Shown here: in pieces, positions 43,316 to 53,502 of the stretch
Layout of the letters: each line of letters starts with the position of its first letter
Position numbering within the stretch: the stretch's first letter is position 1
Assembly (NCBI GenBank): GCA_937916515.1
Contig: CALFSX010000016.1
Location: 1-64,000, forward strand
Length of the DNA stretch: 64,000 nucleotides
Source of the DNA: an uncultured Planctomycetaceae bacterium
GTDB lineage: Bacteria; Planctomycetota; Planctomycetia; Planctomycetales; Planctomycetaceae
Reading direction: 5' to 3'
Notes under the pieces: model-generated
The model's input: only the letters and a program-made list of their open reading frames with translations
Databases searched by the model: none
Told to the model about the DNA's origin: nothing
Made by a program: the position numbers and the translations under genes

Positions 43316-45499
43316 CTACTTCAAACCGCGACGAATCAGCAAAGCATCAACCGTCGGCTCCTGCCCACGGAATGCCTTGTATGACTCCATCGGATCTCGA
43401 CTGCTGCCGCGAGACAGCACTTCGCTGCGAAGCTTATCACCGTTTTCTGGTGTTGCTCCACCGTTGCTTTGCATGTATGCAAAGGCATCAGCCGCCAAAA
43501 CTTCGCTCCAAAGATAGGCGTAATAGCTGGCTGAATAACCGCCACCCCAAATATGAGCAAAGTAAGCAGTCCGATATCGCGGAGGAACTGCCGCAATATC
43601 AACGCCATACTTCTTCAAAGTCGCCGCTTCAAACGCTTCGATGTCGTCTGGAATTTCATCTGCCGACAAAGTGTGCCATTCAAGGTCCAGAATTGCGGCG
43701 GCCAGATATTCCAGAGTATCAAAACCCTGATTGAACTTACTGGCACGAATTACTTTTCCCAGCAGCTCTTCCGGAATGGGCTCCCCGGTTTTGTAGTGAA
43801 CCGCATAGTTGCTAAGAATGCCTGGTTGAATGGCCCAGTCTTCTTCAAATGTTGATGGAAACTCAACAAAGTCGCGCGGCGTTTCGGTGCCGGAAACCGA
43901 AGGGTATGTAACATCAGAAAATAGTCCGTGTACCGCGTGCCCCATTTCGTGAAACATGGTCGTTACGTTATCGAAACTGATCAACGCCGGTTCGCCTTCC
44001 GCAGGCCGAGCATTGTTTAGCACATTTACAATCACGGGCTTCTCATTCAGTAACCTCGACTGATCCACAAACGAGCTCATCCACGCTCCACCACGCTTGG
44101 AGTCTCGCTTGAAAAAGTCGATATAGAACAAGCCAACCATAGAACCGTCGCGATTCAAAACATCAAAGACACGCACTTCGGGATGATAAACTGGCAGATC
44201 TTTGCGTTCGCGAAACGTGATCCCGAACAGTCTGTTCATCGTATGAAAGACGCCTTTTTGCAACACGCTATCGAGTTCGAAATAAGGCTTCACGGCGGCT
44301 TCATCGACGTCAAATCGCGATTGACGCACCTTTTCTGAATAGTATTCCCAATCCCACGGTGCCAGTTCGTGGTCTGCGTTAAGCTCCGCCATTTTCGCCT
44401 TCAGGTCGGCAGATTCCTGCTGAACGCGGGCCACAACTCCCGGAACAAGATCCGTCAGCATCTTCCGGGCGGCATCCGGAGTCTTCGCCATCTGATCCTG
44501 AAGCTTGAACGAAGCATGGTTTTCGAACCCCAGTAGCTTCGCACGTTCCGCTCGCAAAGTGGCAATTTCCAGAACGAGCGGGCGATTGTCAATGCCACCA
44601 TTCTTCCCAAGACCACGATAGGCCGATGCTTCCCAAACACGCTGTCTTAGGCTGCGATTATTTAAGGAACTCAGAACCGGCACGCGAGTTGTGTTGCTGA
44701 TTTCCAGGACATACTTGCCCTCAAGCCCGCGTTCCTTTGCTGTCTCAGCCGCAGCAGCAATGTCTGCCGCAGATAACCCATCAAGCTCAGCAACGTCATC
44801 GACAACCACCGAACGTTCTTTGGTAATGGCCAGCAGGTTGTCATCAAATTTTGTTTCCAGCGTTGATAGCTGCTCGTTCAGCGATCGAATGCGGCCCTGT
44901 TGTTCGTCTGTCAGTTTTGCACCAGCGCGAACAAATTCATCATAGTGATGACGCAGCACCTCATACTGCTCTTCCGTCAACGCCACCGAATCGCGTGCTT
45001 CGTAAATCGCGGCAACTCGAGCGAACAATCCTCGATCCAGCAAAATGTTGTCTGAATGAGCGGCCAGCAAAGGAGCCAGCTCAGTCTGAATATTCTGCAG
45101 ATTTTCGTTGGTATGAGCAGATGTGAGGTTAAAGAAAACCTGTTGCACTCGATTCAGTAGTGCTCCCGTTTTTTCGTATGCCTCCACCGTATTTTGAAAT
45201 GTAGGCGGCTCTGCCTGACCAACGATGTCTGCTATTTCCTGAAGCTGCTGTTTCATCCCCGCGGTAAATGCTGGCTGAAAGTGCTCTGTTCGAATCTGAT
45301 CAAATGCCGGTGTGTGAAAGGCCAGGCTGCTGACAGAAGCGAACGGATTGTCAGAAGGCAGTGCCAACGTGGCGTCAGAATTTTTATTCACGAGATTAGA
45401 ACCATTTGAAGAAGGCAAAGCCTGCTGATACGACATTGCAGGTTTCGAAACACAGGCAAGAATCAGGAACGTTAGAAAAAAACATTTCAATCGGGACAT
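43316..45499 (-). CDS. Exported M3 family oligopeptidase (Dcp/OpdA type)
   Basis: Zinc oligopeptidase that trims short peptides. The signal peptide (MSRLKCFFLTFLILACVSKP) predicts export, unlike cytoplasmic E. coli OpdA. The zinc motif is FHEMGHAVHG at about residues 516-525, followed by the second-Glu region FVEFPSTFEEDWA and the substrate loop IWGGGYSASYYAYLWSEVLA. 727 residues is the normal length. ATG 45499 follows GGTGA and opens the signal peptide; the frame reaching 45601 is rejected. Confidence 0.93.
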   Translation of the reverse strand: MSRLKCFFLTFLILACVSKPAMSYQQALPSSNGSNLVNKNSDATLALPSDNPFASVSSLAFHTPAFDQIRTEHFQPAFTAGMKQQLQEIADIVGQAEPPTFQNTVEAYEKTGALLNRVQQVFFNLTSAHTNENLQNIQTELAPLLAAHSDNILLDRGLFARVAAIYEARDSVALTEEQYEVLRHHYDEFVRAGAKLTDEQQGRIRSLNEQLSTLETKFDDNLLAITKERSVVVDDVAELDGLSAADIAAAAETAKERGLEGKYVLEISNTTRVPVLSSLNNRSLRQRVWEASAYRGLGKNGGIDNRPLVLEIATLRAERAKLLGFENHASFKLQDQMAKTPDAARKMLTDLVPGVVARVQQESADLKAKMAELNADHELAPWDWEYYSEKVRQSRFDVDEAAVKPYFELDSVLQKGVFHTMNRLFGITFRERKDLPVYHPEVRVFDVLNRDGSMVGLFYIDFFKRDSKRGGAWMSSFVDQSRLLNEKPVIVNVLNNARPAEGEPALISFDNVTTMFHEMGHAVHGLFSDVTYPSVSGTETPRDFVEFPSTFEEDWAIQPGILSNYAVHYKTGEPIPEELLGKVIRASKFNQGFDTLEYLAAAILDLEWHTLSADEIPDDIEAFEAATLKKYGVDIAAVPPRYRTAYFAHIWGGGYSASYYAYLWSEVLAADAFAYMQSNGGATPENGDKLRSEVLSRGSSRDPMESYKAFRGQEPTVDALLIRRGLK

Positions 45500-45723
45500 T
45501 GTTGTTTCACCTCGGTGAATAAATAAACCGTTTCGCCTGAACCACCTGAAGTGTAGTCGAACTTTGAACGCTGCCCACAGTCCACGCGTCCTTTCTGCCA
45601 AAAGACAACATCGCCTGGGTTTTCAGCCACTGGAATTTCGCTCAGGTGTTTCAATCACTGTCGTAAGAATCGACGGTACCGAAGCCACTCGGTCATACAT
45701 TCACAGCAACTGATGTGCGCCCG

Positions 45724-47682
45724 CTACTCTTTCACGAGCACCGTTTTCAGCCCGACGGCTTTCCCATCCAATTGCCAGCTGGGGCTGATGTCAACGCCCA
45801 GATGAGTGAGTCCAGTAACAGGAAGATCCACCACGTACGTCGGCTGCTTAAGCGTGCCCTTTTCGGCGTTTGGACCGCTGACGATCAGAAAGGTTGTAAG
45901 AATTTCCGGAACCTCGTGCCCTCCGCCGTGGCCTTTGTCTTTCCCACCATGATCAGTCGACACCAAAACCAGCCAGTTCTCCATGGCGTAACCGGAACGA
46001 CTTTTCATTGCATTCACAACCGTGCCAACGTGTTCATCAATGGCTTCAATCGCGTGAATATATTCTGGTACCGAGGGATGAAAACCATGCTTATGGCCCG
46101 TTTCATCAACGGCTCCAAAGTAAACCATCGCGACATGCGGTTCCTCGCTACGCAAAAAATGCGAAGCTTCTTTGGCAAGCAAGGTATCTTTCTCCGCATA
46201 GTCGTCAGCACCGTCCGCCGGGTACGCAACTCGCACATCGGCCGATTCCACAATGTATTTATCAATCGGTTCCCAGTTAACAAACGAACCGGTTCTGGCA
46301 TTCGGAAACTGCTGTTTGATTCGCTTAAAAAAGTGAGGGAAAGCTTCGTAATTTCGGCCTTCGAATTTATTGTCGTGTACGCCGTGCTTGTCCGCCCAGA
46401 CTCCTGTTAGAAAACTGGACCAGCCGGGACCACTGACCGTGTCGTTCTTTTGATACCGGTGTCCCAGAATTCGCGTCGTATCTGAAAACGCCCCTTCGGC
46501 AATCAAAGCGTCAAGGTTGGGAGTATTCGCAGTCGCCAACGCATCCGGGCGACAGCCATCAATACCAATAACCAAAAGCCGATTGACTGGCACCCGGGGA
46601 AGATTCCGCGTGCTCCGCGCCTCATGTGATTCCTGAAAACGCAGATAGCTTTCTGCAGCAAGAACATCGATCAATCTGAAGCCACCCAGATTGCCGACAT
46701 CAATGATCCGCTTGTGGTTCTCCTTCACATAGTCCGCCAGCTTCATAAAGTTGCGTTGTTTTCGCCCCATTAGAAATTCAGCGCCGTGACCGTCTGTCAG
46801 CAGGTCCAGAGTTTCATCTTTGTGCTGACTTATCCAGTCGACCAGCGGCTGCAAACGATCCGGTGCTTTGTAATACCCGTTGCTCCAGGTGGCATAAATC
46901 GGCAGTTCTGCGACAGCAGCAGAGCCGGTTTTCGCCGTCACCCCGCCAACTCCCGCGTTGTTGTCGTAGTTCCACAGCATAATGTGAACCTCAGTATCTT
47001 CCGGCAGACCGAAGAACTGCTGCGTACCGCGTTTCATGTGAGTCGCAGCGGCGATGTTCAGAATAAAGTCATCACCCCAGAAATACGGACCAAGCACGGG
47101 TTCACCCAATGTAGGCTTCAAACCCAGAAAGACGTAGGCGTTACCTTCATCTGGAGTATTTTCGATCTTTAGAGTTCCGCTACCAAAAGCACGCATTTCC
47201 ACCTGAACTTGGGCGTCAGCCATGACCTCAACATCGCTGACAACTCCATGAAGCATTAGCGGATGGTCGTCATCTTTCTGTGAAGGAATTGACGTTCTGC
47301 CTGGCCAGCTCTGAGCCACCAATCGATACTTCCCCGCCGGCACATCGCTGATTTCGAACCGCCCTTCGTCGTCAGTGACTCCGTGCAGCCAGCCTTCCAT
47401 GCCGCTAAAATTGCCGCGAAAGGCAAGTGGCGTTCTGTTGGAAGCAACAATCGGCCAGCCTGTTTCGGCTTCACAAAGAAACACAAATACGGCCGAGGTG
47501 CGACTCAGTTTTCCGTCTATTGTCAACAAACGTCCACTGATTGTGCCACGGTTCTGACTGGCAACAGTCGGTTCCGAATCCGTTTGAGCAACAACTGGTT
47601 CCTGAGCCAACGTGAAGGTTGAGGTCGCAAATAACACCAACCAGATCAGCGGAAGTTTCATAAAGTCGCAACTAACAGACAT
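45724..47682 (-). CDS. Exported alkaline-phosphatase-superfamily enzyme (nucleotide pyrophosphatase/phosphodiesterase type)
   Basis: A signal peptide (about 1-27) is followed by a carboxypeptidase-regulatory-like beta domain (GTISGRLLTIDGKLSRTSAV, then GRFEISDVPAGKYRLVAQS) and a middle region of unknown fold. The catalytic domain shows metal ligands in LLVIGIDGCRPDALA, a nucleophile loop VSGPGWSSFLTGVWADKHGV, GAVDETGHKHGFHP, VSTDHGGKDKGHGGGHEVPE. All expected Asp/His ligands are present. It probably hydrolyses phosphate diesters or monoesters outside the cytoplasm. I chose ATG 47682 because GAGGGA lies 8 bases upstream; ATG 47661 is an alternative. Confidence 0.88.
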   Translation of the reverse strand: MSVSCDFMKLPLIWLVLFATSTFTLAQEPVVAQTDSEPTVASQNRGTISGRLLTIDGKLSRTSAVFVFLCEAETGWPIVASNRTPLAFRGNFSGMEGWLHGVTDDEGRFEISDVPAGKYRLVAQSWPGRTSIPSQKDDDHPLMLHGVVSDVEVMADAQVQVEMRAFGSGTLKIENTPDEGNAYVFLGLKPTLGEPVLGPYFWGDDFILNIAAATHMKRGTQQFFGLPEDTEVHIMLWNYDNNAGVGGVTAKTGSAAVAELPIYATWSNGYYKAPDRLQPLVDWISQHKDETLDLLTDGHGAEFLMGRKQRNFMKLADYVKENHKRIIDVGNLGGFRLIDVLAAESYLRFQESHEARSTRNLPRVPVNRLLVIGIDGCRPDALATANTPNLDALIAEGAFSDTTRILGHRYQKNDTVSGPGWSSFLTGVWADKHGVHDNKFEGRNYEAFPHFFKRIKQQFPNARTGSFVNWEPIDKYIVESADVRVAYPADGADDYAEKDTLLAKEASHFLRSEEPHVAMVYFGAVDETGHKHGFHPSVPEYIHAIEAIDEHVGTVVNAMKSRSGYAMENWLVLVSTDHGGKDKGHGGGHEVPEILTTFLIVSGPNAEKGTLKQPTYVVDLPVTGLTHLGVDISPSWQLDGKAVGLKTVLVKE

Positions 47683-47700
47683 CACATGATTCCCTCGACT

Positions 47701-47733
47701 AAAAACAGCGTCGCCATCTTTTGATGGTGGCGT
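47701..47733 (-). terminator. Candidate terminator of the DUF6265-like gene
   Basis: An imperfect stem (47708-47718 with 47723-47733, 4-base loop) has five strong base pairs next to the loop. On the minus strand it is followed by TGTTTTT. It lies between the DUF6265-like stop and the phosphatase start. Confidence 0.4.
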
Positions 47734-47820
47734 AAATTACTCTCAGATTGTGCACCAAGGCTGAAGATCGCATGAAACGTCAGAAGTCATTCAGGACGAC
47801 CTGAACTCAACAGGCAAGAA

Positions 47821-48363
47821 TCAGTTATTTCGTTTCTTCAGATGGATCAACGCCTCCGAAAAGGTGCCATCATTTTTCTTCATGGCGACCCAGGCCTTCA
47901 ACGAGCCGTCGGGCTGCAGCTGATAAGTCAAACCACCAAACCACGCCGTTTTGTCCTCAACCTTGATCAATGGGAAGTCGACCGATTTGTCTTTCTCTTC
48001 CCACCCAACAAAGTCTTTGCCGAAATGCTTGAGCCGCAGCACAACCTTATTGTCTTTACGCACCAAGATAAAAAATTCAGAAAACACAAGCTCTTCGTCT
48101 TTGACCATCCGAAACATTCCAACCATGCATCCGCCAGCAGGGGAGCTCCAGGTTTCGTCGCACTTCGCGCCAAGACCTTCGCCGCTCCATTCCCCTTGTA
48201 GCCAGGCAAATTCAGACAGCATGGCGTCAGCAGCGACGGCATCTGTCGATACTTTCATAGTGTGCTCCGTGAGCATTTCCTGAGCGACGGCCTGAGGCCC
48301 GATGATGGACAAAAGCAAAACACAACACACAACTAAAGCGTTTTCGAAGCTGCATGGTTTCAT
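47821..48363 (-). CDS. Exported DUF6265-like protein
   Basis: 180 residues with a signal peptide (MKPCSFENALVVCCVLLLSI, cleavage near AVA-QE). The lipocalin-like beta domain matches the DUF6265 pattern: LSEFAWLQGEWSGEGLGAKC, then DETWSSPAGGCMVGMFRMVK and VFSEFFILVRKDNKVVLRLK. Function unknown. ATG 48363 was preferred to the in-frame TTG 48369 because it opens the signal peptide. Same strand as the phosphatase gene downstream. Confidence 0.75.
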   Translation of the reverse strand: MKPCSFENALVVCCVLLLSIIGPQAVAQEMLTEHTMKVSTDAVAADAMLSEFAWLQGEWSGEGLGAKCDETWSSPAGGCMVGMFRMVKDEELVFSEFFILVRKDNKVVLRLKHFGKDFVGWEEKDKSVDFPLIKVEDKTAWFGGLTYQLQPDGSLKAWVAMKKNDGTFSEALIHLKKRNN

Positions 48364-48407
48364 AGTCAACTCGCTTACGATCGTTCGGGAATAACAAGAA
48401 TTGGCAA

Positions 48408-49547
48408 TCAGAGGCCAGCGGGGCCGAATTCGAAGTTCACAGGATTGCTGTCGTTGATATCAGAAATCACAGCCGCTTTTGCTGCCAATTTTCCGCAAAG
48501 ATGATTGGATGAATCGAAGTAAGACCGCAAGCTTCCATCGACCTCGGAATCGACAGCCACGTCGCTGTCGCGCGACTGGTGCCTGGAAATCGCTGTAACC
48601 AAGTAAGGCGTGGACAATCTAACGGGAACCTGAAACTTTCCCAGTTCGTCCGCGTCCACAACAAAGCCTCCCAACACTGCTAACGCCGCCTCAGTGATTT
48701 TCCGATCGGGATCAGCAGGTTCTTTCCGTAGACTTCGCCCGTCAAACTTCAACGTTCCATTTCGCACAACCGGCAATGCAATAATCGTCGCGCCGTCATC
48801 GGGTAACACCTTGCCGCTACCATCAACATAGGTAACGATTCCTCGCACACTGCCCTGCCCTTCAAGCTCAAGTTCAGCGCCCACCTTTGCATCAACCGGA
48901 TGCTGGTTCTGAACATCGGGCGATTCAGAATCGCCAAACAGTTTGCCGGATGACTTTGCAAGCCACCAGCCAGATCCTAAACCGATCGCCAGCATCAACA
49001 GGCACAGCAGCAGCCAGCTCAGGGACGCAAACTGTTCGCGGCGATCGACAGCTCGCATATCCGCAAGTAACTCGTCCGAAACAACGCCACGTGAATCGGA
49101 TTCGTCCCATCCCGCCAACTCTGCCAGTGAATCACTGATCGCAACGGGGTCGTCCTGAAAATCAAAGTTCGATGGTGAATCCGCACCATCGCTGACTATT
49201 GCAACAGGATCGATCGGCCCCACAAAATCGGCGGGCAACGGTTCCAGCGGAGCAGTCTGATTCTGCCGCGAAATGACGGGCGTTACTGTACGCCGTGGCT
49301 CAACCGGTGCTTCATGCGTCACGGCAACATCGCCATCGCCTAAAGTCGACAGTTCGGACAATGCAGAGATTAATGCTGCGTCGCTCTTGGCTTTGGCTGA
49401 AACCGTAGGCAACTTTCGAACTTTTCCATCAAGCTCAGGCACGCGCAAAGATCGTCCACACTGAGGGCAGTCAACAACTGCTCCTGCGCGAGAAACAGAA
49501 ATCCCCAGAAGCTGTTGGCAATATTTACACCGAAATTTGATCGGCAT
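48408..49547 (-). CDS. Zinc-ribbon membrane protein of unknown function
   Basis: The N-terminus is a zinc ribbon of the type common in planctomycete membrane proteins: two CxxC pairs in FRCKYCQQLLGISVS and VDCPQCGRSLRVPE. A 130-residue disordered acidic stretch follows, then one membrane helix near 178-197 (LSWLLLCLLMLAIGLGSGWW). The outer domain (GAELELEGQGSVRGIVTYVD, then EAALAVLGGFVVDADELGKF) has carboxypeptidase-regulatory-like beta features. This suggests a cytoplasmic ribbon and an external domain. No known function. ATG start. Confidence 0.75.
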   Translation of the reverse strand: MPIKFRCKYCQQLLGISVSRAGAVVDCPQCGRSLRVPELDGKVRKLPTVSAKAKSDAALISALSELSTLGDGDVAVTHEAPVEPRRTVTPVISRQNQTAPLEPLPADFVGPIDPVAIVSDGADSPSNFDFQDDPVAISDSLAELAGWDESDSRGVVSDELLADMRAVDRREQFASLSWLLLCLLMLAIGLGSGWWLAKSSGKLFGDSESPDVQNQHPVDAKVGAELELEGQGSVRGIVTYVDGSGKVLPDDGATIIALPVVRNGTLKFDGRSLRKEPADPDRKITEAALAVLGGFVVDADELGKFQVPVRLSTPYLVTAISRHQSRDSDVAVDSEVDGSLRSYFDSSNHLCGKLAAKAAVISDINDSNPVNFEFGPAGL

Positions 49548-49747
49548 GGCGCGGCCTCGTGTTTCGAAAAGTCAGCCAATCATGGTACACACTTTCACCG
49601 AACGAAGTGTAACCACTGAACGCTATTTTCCCGAAGCCCCCCTTCGCCCGCAATCGGCTCGAACCTGAATCGTAATCGTCAGTTGCAAGTGTCAACGGCC
49701 TGCCCGTTTTGCGACAAGCGACACTCCTAAACCTTCAAAAACCGCCA

Positions 49748-50917
49748 CTAATTATCCAGCGAAACAGCAACGGGGCGTTGATCAAGACTGTCGATCGCTT
49801 CAGAACGCGAACTTAAAATTGATCCCGCCGTGTTATCAAAGAAGTTCGTCATCTCAACAATCGCTGGCCCCAGCAAAAACAGGAACACAGACGGCATCAG
49901 GCATAAAGCGGTCGGAAACAACAACTTAAACGAAGCTGCATTCGCCCGCGAATCGGCTCGCTCTCGCAGCGAACTTCGCATGCTGTCGCTGTAGTCTGCA
50001 AGGGCCTGAGAAATGCTGGTTCCCGTGGTTTCAGACTGCAGCAACAGCGATGTAAACGAAGTCACTTCCGGCGAATCAACGCGAGCCGAAAAACTTCGCA
50101 ACGCATCACTCAGTGAACTAACACTGGACTGCTGACTGACGATTCTCAATTCCTGCGACAGGGCCCGGTGAACATTCGTAATCTCCGGCCCAATTCGCTT
50201 TAAAGAAGCAGGAACGGTTAACCCCTGACTGACACCCATGTTCAGCATATCCAGCACGTCGGGTAAGCCACGTTCGATGTCAACACGACGCTCAGCAGCT
50301 TTGGAACTCACCACCAATGGAGGTACGGCCCACATCAACAACGGCCCCAAAACCAGCAACCCCAACAGCAAAGTTTCAAGCTCAGGCGGAGCAGCCAACA
50401 ACCAGAATCCGACAACTAAAATCGCCAGAAATGCCAGAACAAATCGAATCGCATTCAGATTCAACCAGGCAGCTCGAGAATAATATCCGGCAGCGACAAG
50501 ATTCTTACGCTGGATTTCCCGACGACGATCAGACTCGGGTAACAATTGAGCAATCGCAGATGTCGCGGCACCAAACACGAAGTCATCATCTGGTATTGGC
50601 AATTCTTCCGGGCGAGGCTGCGGCAGCAGATTTCCTTCTGGCTCAGCACCATTGATCATTCCGGCGTTCACTGAAAACAGCGATCGGTGTTTCGCGTAGT
50701 CACTTCTGACAGGTTCGATGGATGACCGTACCGCAGAAGAACTCACGAACTTCTCAACGGACAATTCTTCTGCTGGAAATTCTGATTCATCAGCAGACGG
50801 AGAACCAGAGCTTCGCTGCCAACGCGTTTCACGGAACTCACGAAATGCAACGACGCTGTGATAGATCGTATAGCACGAAGCCAGAACAAGTATTGTTAAG
50901 GTTAGCTCAACAAACAT
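49748..50917 (-). CDS. tadC: Tad pilus inner-membrane protein, T2SSF family
   Basis: An inner-membrane platform protein of the Tad (Flp pilus) machine. The 389 residues start with a membrane helix, then have a 100-residue disordered cytoplasmic stretch, further helices near 160-210, the T2SSF domain (DVLDMLNMGVSQGLTVPASL, then ALSQELRIVSQQSSVSSLSD and LLLQSETTGTSISQALADYS) and a terminal helix pair. It is the last gene of the minus-strand Tad set, downstream of tadB. ATG 50917 is preceded by GGAG. Confidence 0.9.
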   Translation of the reverse strand: MFVELTLTILVLASCYTIYHSVVAFREFRETRWQRSSGSPSADESEFPAEELSVEKFVSSSAVRSSIEPVRSDYAKHRSLFSVNAGMINGAEPEGNLLPQPRPEELPIPDDDFVFGAATSAIAQLLPESDRRREIQRKNLVAAGYYSRAAWLNLNAIRFVLAFLAILVVGFWLLAAPPELETLLLGLLVLGPLLMWAVPPLVVSSKAAERRVDIERGLPDVLDMLNMGVSQGLTVPASLKRIGPEITNVHRALSQELRIVSQQSSVSSLSDALRSFSARVDSPEVTSFTSLLLQSETTGTSISQALADYSDSMRSSLRERADSRANAASFKLLFPTALCLMPSVFLFLLGPAIVEMTNFFDNTAGSILSSRSEAIDSLDQRPVAVSLDN

Positions 50918-51022
50918 AAACAGCTCCGGAAGTTCAGTTGAGCTGAACGACGCTCTGATAAGAACAATATACTGGCAACGACATTCGAACCAGGTTCAAA
51001 TTCTGCCACACTTTGGCTGGCC

Positions 51023-51880
51023 CTAAAATCGAGCACTACGCTTCAGAATGCGGAACACTGTTAGTGCCCCAACAACCTGCAACAAGATTGCCCCAACCAG
51101 TGACAACCGCCCCCAGAAAGACGACAACAACTGCTGCAGATAGCCTGGGTCGCGATACGTATAAAACACCACAATCAACGGCGGAACAATCAGCATCAGC
51201 ACCGCCCCCATGCGGCTGGCAATCGTCGCCGCTTTTAGTCGGTTCAAAAAATGCAGCCGATCGCGAACAGCGGTCGCGAATCGTTCCATGACCTGAATCA
51301 GATCTCCGCCCGTATCCTGATGAACCTTGATTGCCGAAGTAAACATCGTTAAAGCCGACACCCCAGTGCGTTCGGAAAGGTCCTGAACGGCAGCACCTGG
51401 ATCAAGCCCCATGTCACAGCGTCGCACCGCCAGTTTTAATTCGTCGCCCAAAGGCGACGGTGTATCCGCAGCCACCAGCTGCAACGCGTTTTCAATACTT
51501 CGCCCTGTCCTGGCTGCCCGAGCCAACTCTTCCGCCATTGCCGGAAGCTGCTCCATAATTGTTTCTTGTCGTTGACCTCGCCGATTTGCCGCAATCCCAA
51601 TGGGTATCAGCAGCCCAACCAAAATGCCGACAGCCGTGATCACAAAACCCTCAGTCACAACAAACGCAACACCGCCAACAGCCAGTCCGCACAACGCACA
51701 CAGCATTAGCCATATCGCAGGAGAAGTCTGAATTCCAGACTGCAACATCAGCCGATCAAAGCTGCCATTAAGCTTGTCGCCGGGTTCGTTGCGTCCTGAT
51801 GAAAACCGAATTTCATCTTTCAGTATCGCTCGAAAAGCAGGCTGCGGCTCAATCGCAAAGCTGTTTGAATTTGAAGTCAT
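51023..51880 (-). CDS. tadB: Tad pilus inner-membrane protein, T2SSF family
   Basis: Partner platform protein of TadC. The 285 residues have N-terminal helices (WLMLCALCGLAVGGVAFVVT), a T2SSF domain (MEQLPAMAEELARAARTGRS, then LKLAVRRCDMGLDPGAAVQD and FTSAIKVHQDTGGDLIQVME), and C-terminal helices near 218-270. The long cytoplasmic N-terminus is shorter than in TadC. ATG 51880 is preceded by GGAG. It sits directly between cpaF and tadC. Confidence 0.9.
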   Translation of the reverse strand: MTSNSNSFAIEPQPAFRAILKDEIRFSSGRNEPGDKLNGSFDRLMLQSGIQTSPAIWLMLCALCGLAVGGVAFVVTEGFVITAVGILVGLLIPIGIAANRRGQRQETIMEQLPAMAEELARAARTGRSIENALQLVAADTPSPLGDELKLAVRRCDMGLDPGAAVQDLSERTGVSALTMFTSAIKVHQDTGGDLIQVMERFATAVRDRLHFLNRLKAATIASRMGAVLMLIVPPLIVVFYTYRDPGYLQQLLSSFWGRLSLVGAILLQVVGALTVFRILKRSARF

Positions 51881-51995
51881 CGTGAACTCCGAACAAGGGC
51901 TTCGCCCTTGACCCAGTGGCGTGGGATGCAGAAAGAGACAGGACGTTCGAATCGCCGAGCCGCTCCGTTGTCGCCACGAAAAGCATTAGCAACAA

Positions 51996-53318
51996 CTACA
52001 GCACCTTCATTTCAAGTTCTCGCGGCACAAACAGCGGGCGATATCGATCAACGGCGACTCCCGTCTGGCTAAGCCGCCTAAGCGCCTGGGGCTCGTAGCC
52101 GGTAGCGTAAAATGCTCCCAAAGACTTACCATCTTTGGTTTCGCCCGTTGAACGATAAACAAAAACATCTTCGACGTGATACTCGCCATCTTTGACCGCC
52201 ACCACTTCTGAGATTCGACTGATACGGCGTTCACCAGTGTGCAGACGAGTCACGTGAATCACAATATCGATTGCATTAGCGATGTATTGGCGAGCAATAC
52301 GAGATGGCAGATCAGCTCCGGAAAGTGCAATCATCATTTCCAGGCGATCTAAAGTTTCACGAGTATTGTTAGCATGCACGGTGCTCATCGAACCATCGTG
52401 TCCGGTGTTCATGGCTTGTAGCATGTCCAGCACTTCGCCACCGCGTGATTCGCCGACAATAATTCGATCCGGCCGCATTCGCAATGCATTCCGCAACAGA
52501 TCGCGTTGAGTTACCGCGCCTTTGCCCTCCATGTTGGGAAGACGAGTTTCAAGTGGAATCACGTCCGACTGCTGAAGCTTTAACTCCGCCGTTTCTTCAA
52601 TCGTGACAACTCGCTGACCATCCGGAATAAAGCGGCTGATACAGTTCAACAGAGTTGTCTTGCCCGCGCCGGTACCGCCACTCACAATCATATTCATCCG
52701 ACCGCGGACGGCCAGAATCAGAAAGTCGGCCATTGCAGGTGCCAGTGAGCCTCGCTCAATCACGTCTTCAATCGTAAGTCGCGTATTACCGAACCTGCGA
52801 ATAGACACAGTCGGACCGCACAAAGCCAGGGGAGGAATCACCGCGTTAAAGCGAGAACCATCCGGCAGACGTGCATCCACAATGGGATTCGATTCATCAA
52901 TACGTCGCCCGGCTCGCCCAACCATCCGCTGAATGAACTTCATCAGATGTTGATCGTCAGCAAACGATAAATTGGTCGATTCCAGCTTTCCGTAACGTTC
53001 GACAAGAATGCGATTTGGGCCGTTCACCAGAATGTCGGTCACTTCAGGATCGACCATCAACGATTCCAGCGGGCCGAAACCGAAGATCTCGTCCATGATC
53101 TCATTGACCATAGATTCCTGCTGCGTGCCATCCAGTTGCGACTCATGGCGAGCACACAGATATTCGGCCAATCCTTTTAGTTGGTCGCGAAGTTCGTCCG
53201 GAGACATGGATTCGGCGCGAGAATAATCGATCGCATCAATCATCTGCCGATGCAGATGACTCTTCAGTTGTTGAAACTCACGATGAGAATTCAGAGTTGC
53301 GGAAGAAGTGGTTACCAT
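51996..53318 (-). CDS. cpaF: Tad secretion ATPase CpaF/TadA
   Basis: Hexameric ATPase that powers Flp pilus assembly at the inner membrane. From ATG 53318 (440 residues) it has the full GspE/PulE type core: FGPLESLMVDPEVTDILVNG, Walker A GGTGAGKTTLLNCISRF, Asp box VVTIEETAELKL, Walker B RIIVGESRGGEVLDMLQAMN, and the His box TGHDGSMSTVHAN. The start is supported by AGAGG upstream; the frame reaching 53393 is rejected. Downstream are tadB and tadC. Confidence 0.95.
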   Translation of the reverse strand: MVTTSSATLNSHREFQQLKSHLHRQMIDAIDYSRAESMSPDELRDQLKGLAEYLCARHESQLDGTQQESMVNEIMDEIFGFGPLESLMVDPEVTDILVNGPNRILVERYGKLESTNLSFADDQHLMKFIQRMVGRAGRRIDESNPIVDARLPDGSRFNAVIPPLALCGPTVSIRRFGNTRLTIEDVIERGSLAPAMADFLILAVRGRMNMIVSGGTGAGKTTLLNCISRFIPDGQRVVTIEETAELKLQQSDVIPLETRLPNMEGKGAVTQRDLLRNALRMRPDRIIVGESRGGEVLDMLQAMNTGHDGSMSTVHANNTRETLDRLEMMIALSGADLPSRIARQYIANAIDIVIHVTRLHTGERRISRISEVVAVKDGEYHVEDVFVYRSTGETKDGKSLGAFYATGYEPQALRRLSQTGVAVDRYRPLFVPRELEMKVL

Positions 53319-53502
53319 CAAAACCTCTGGAACTGAATTAACAGTTGTCAGCAAAATCAGAGCGCGCCGATACCATATGAAGTATCGAAACAATGGGCGT
53401 CAATCGGCCACATTTGCCGGTTACACACTGTAAGTCGACGTCAGGCCGATAGTCCGCAGAATGCGACAATCAGGCAAAGTCGACGCAGACCAAAGCATCC
53501 GA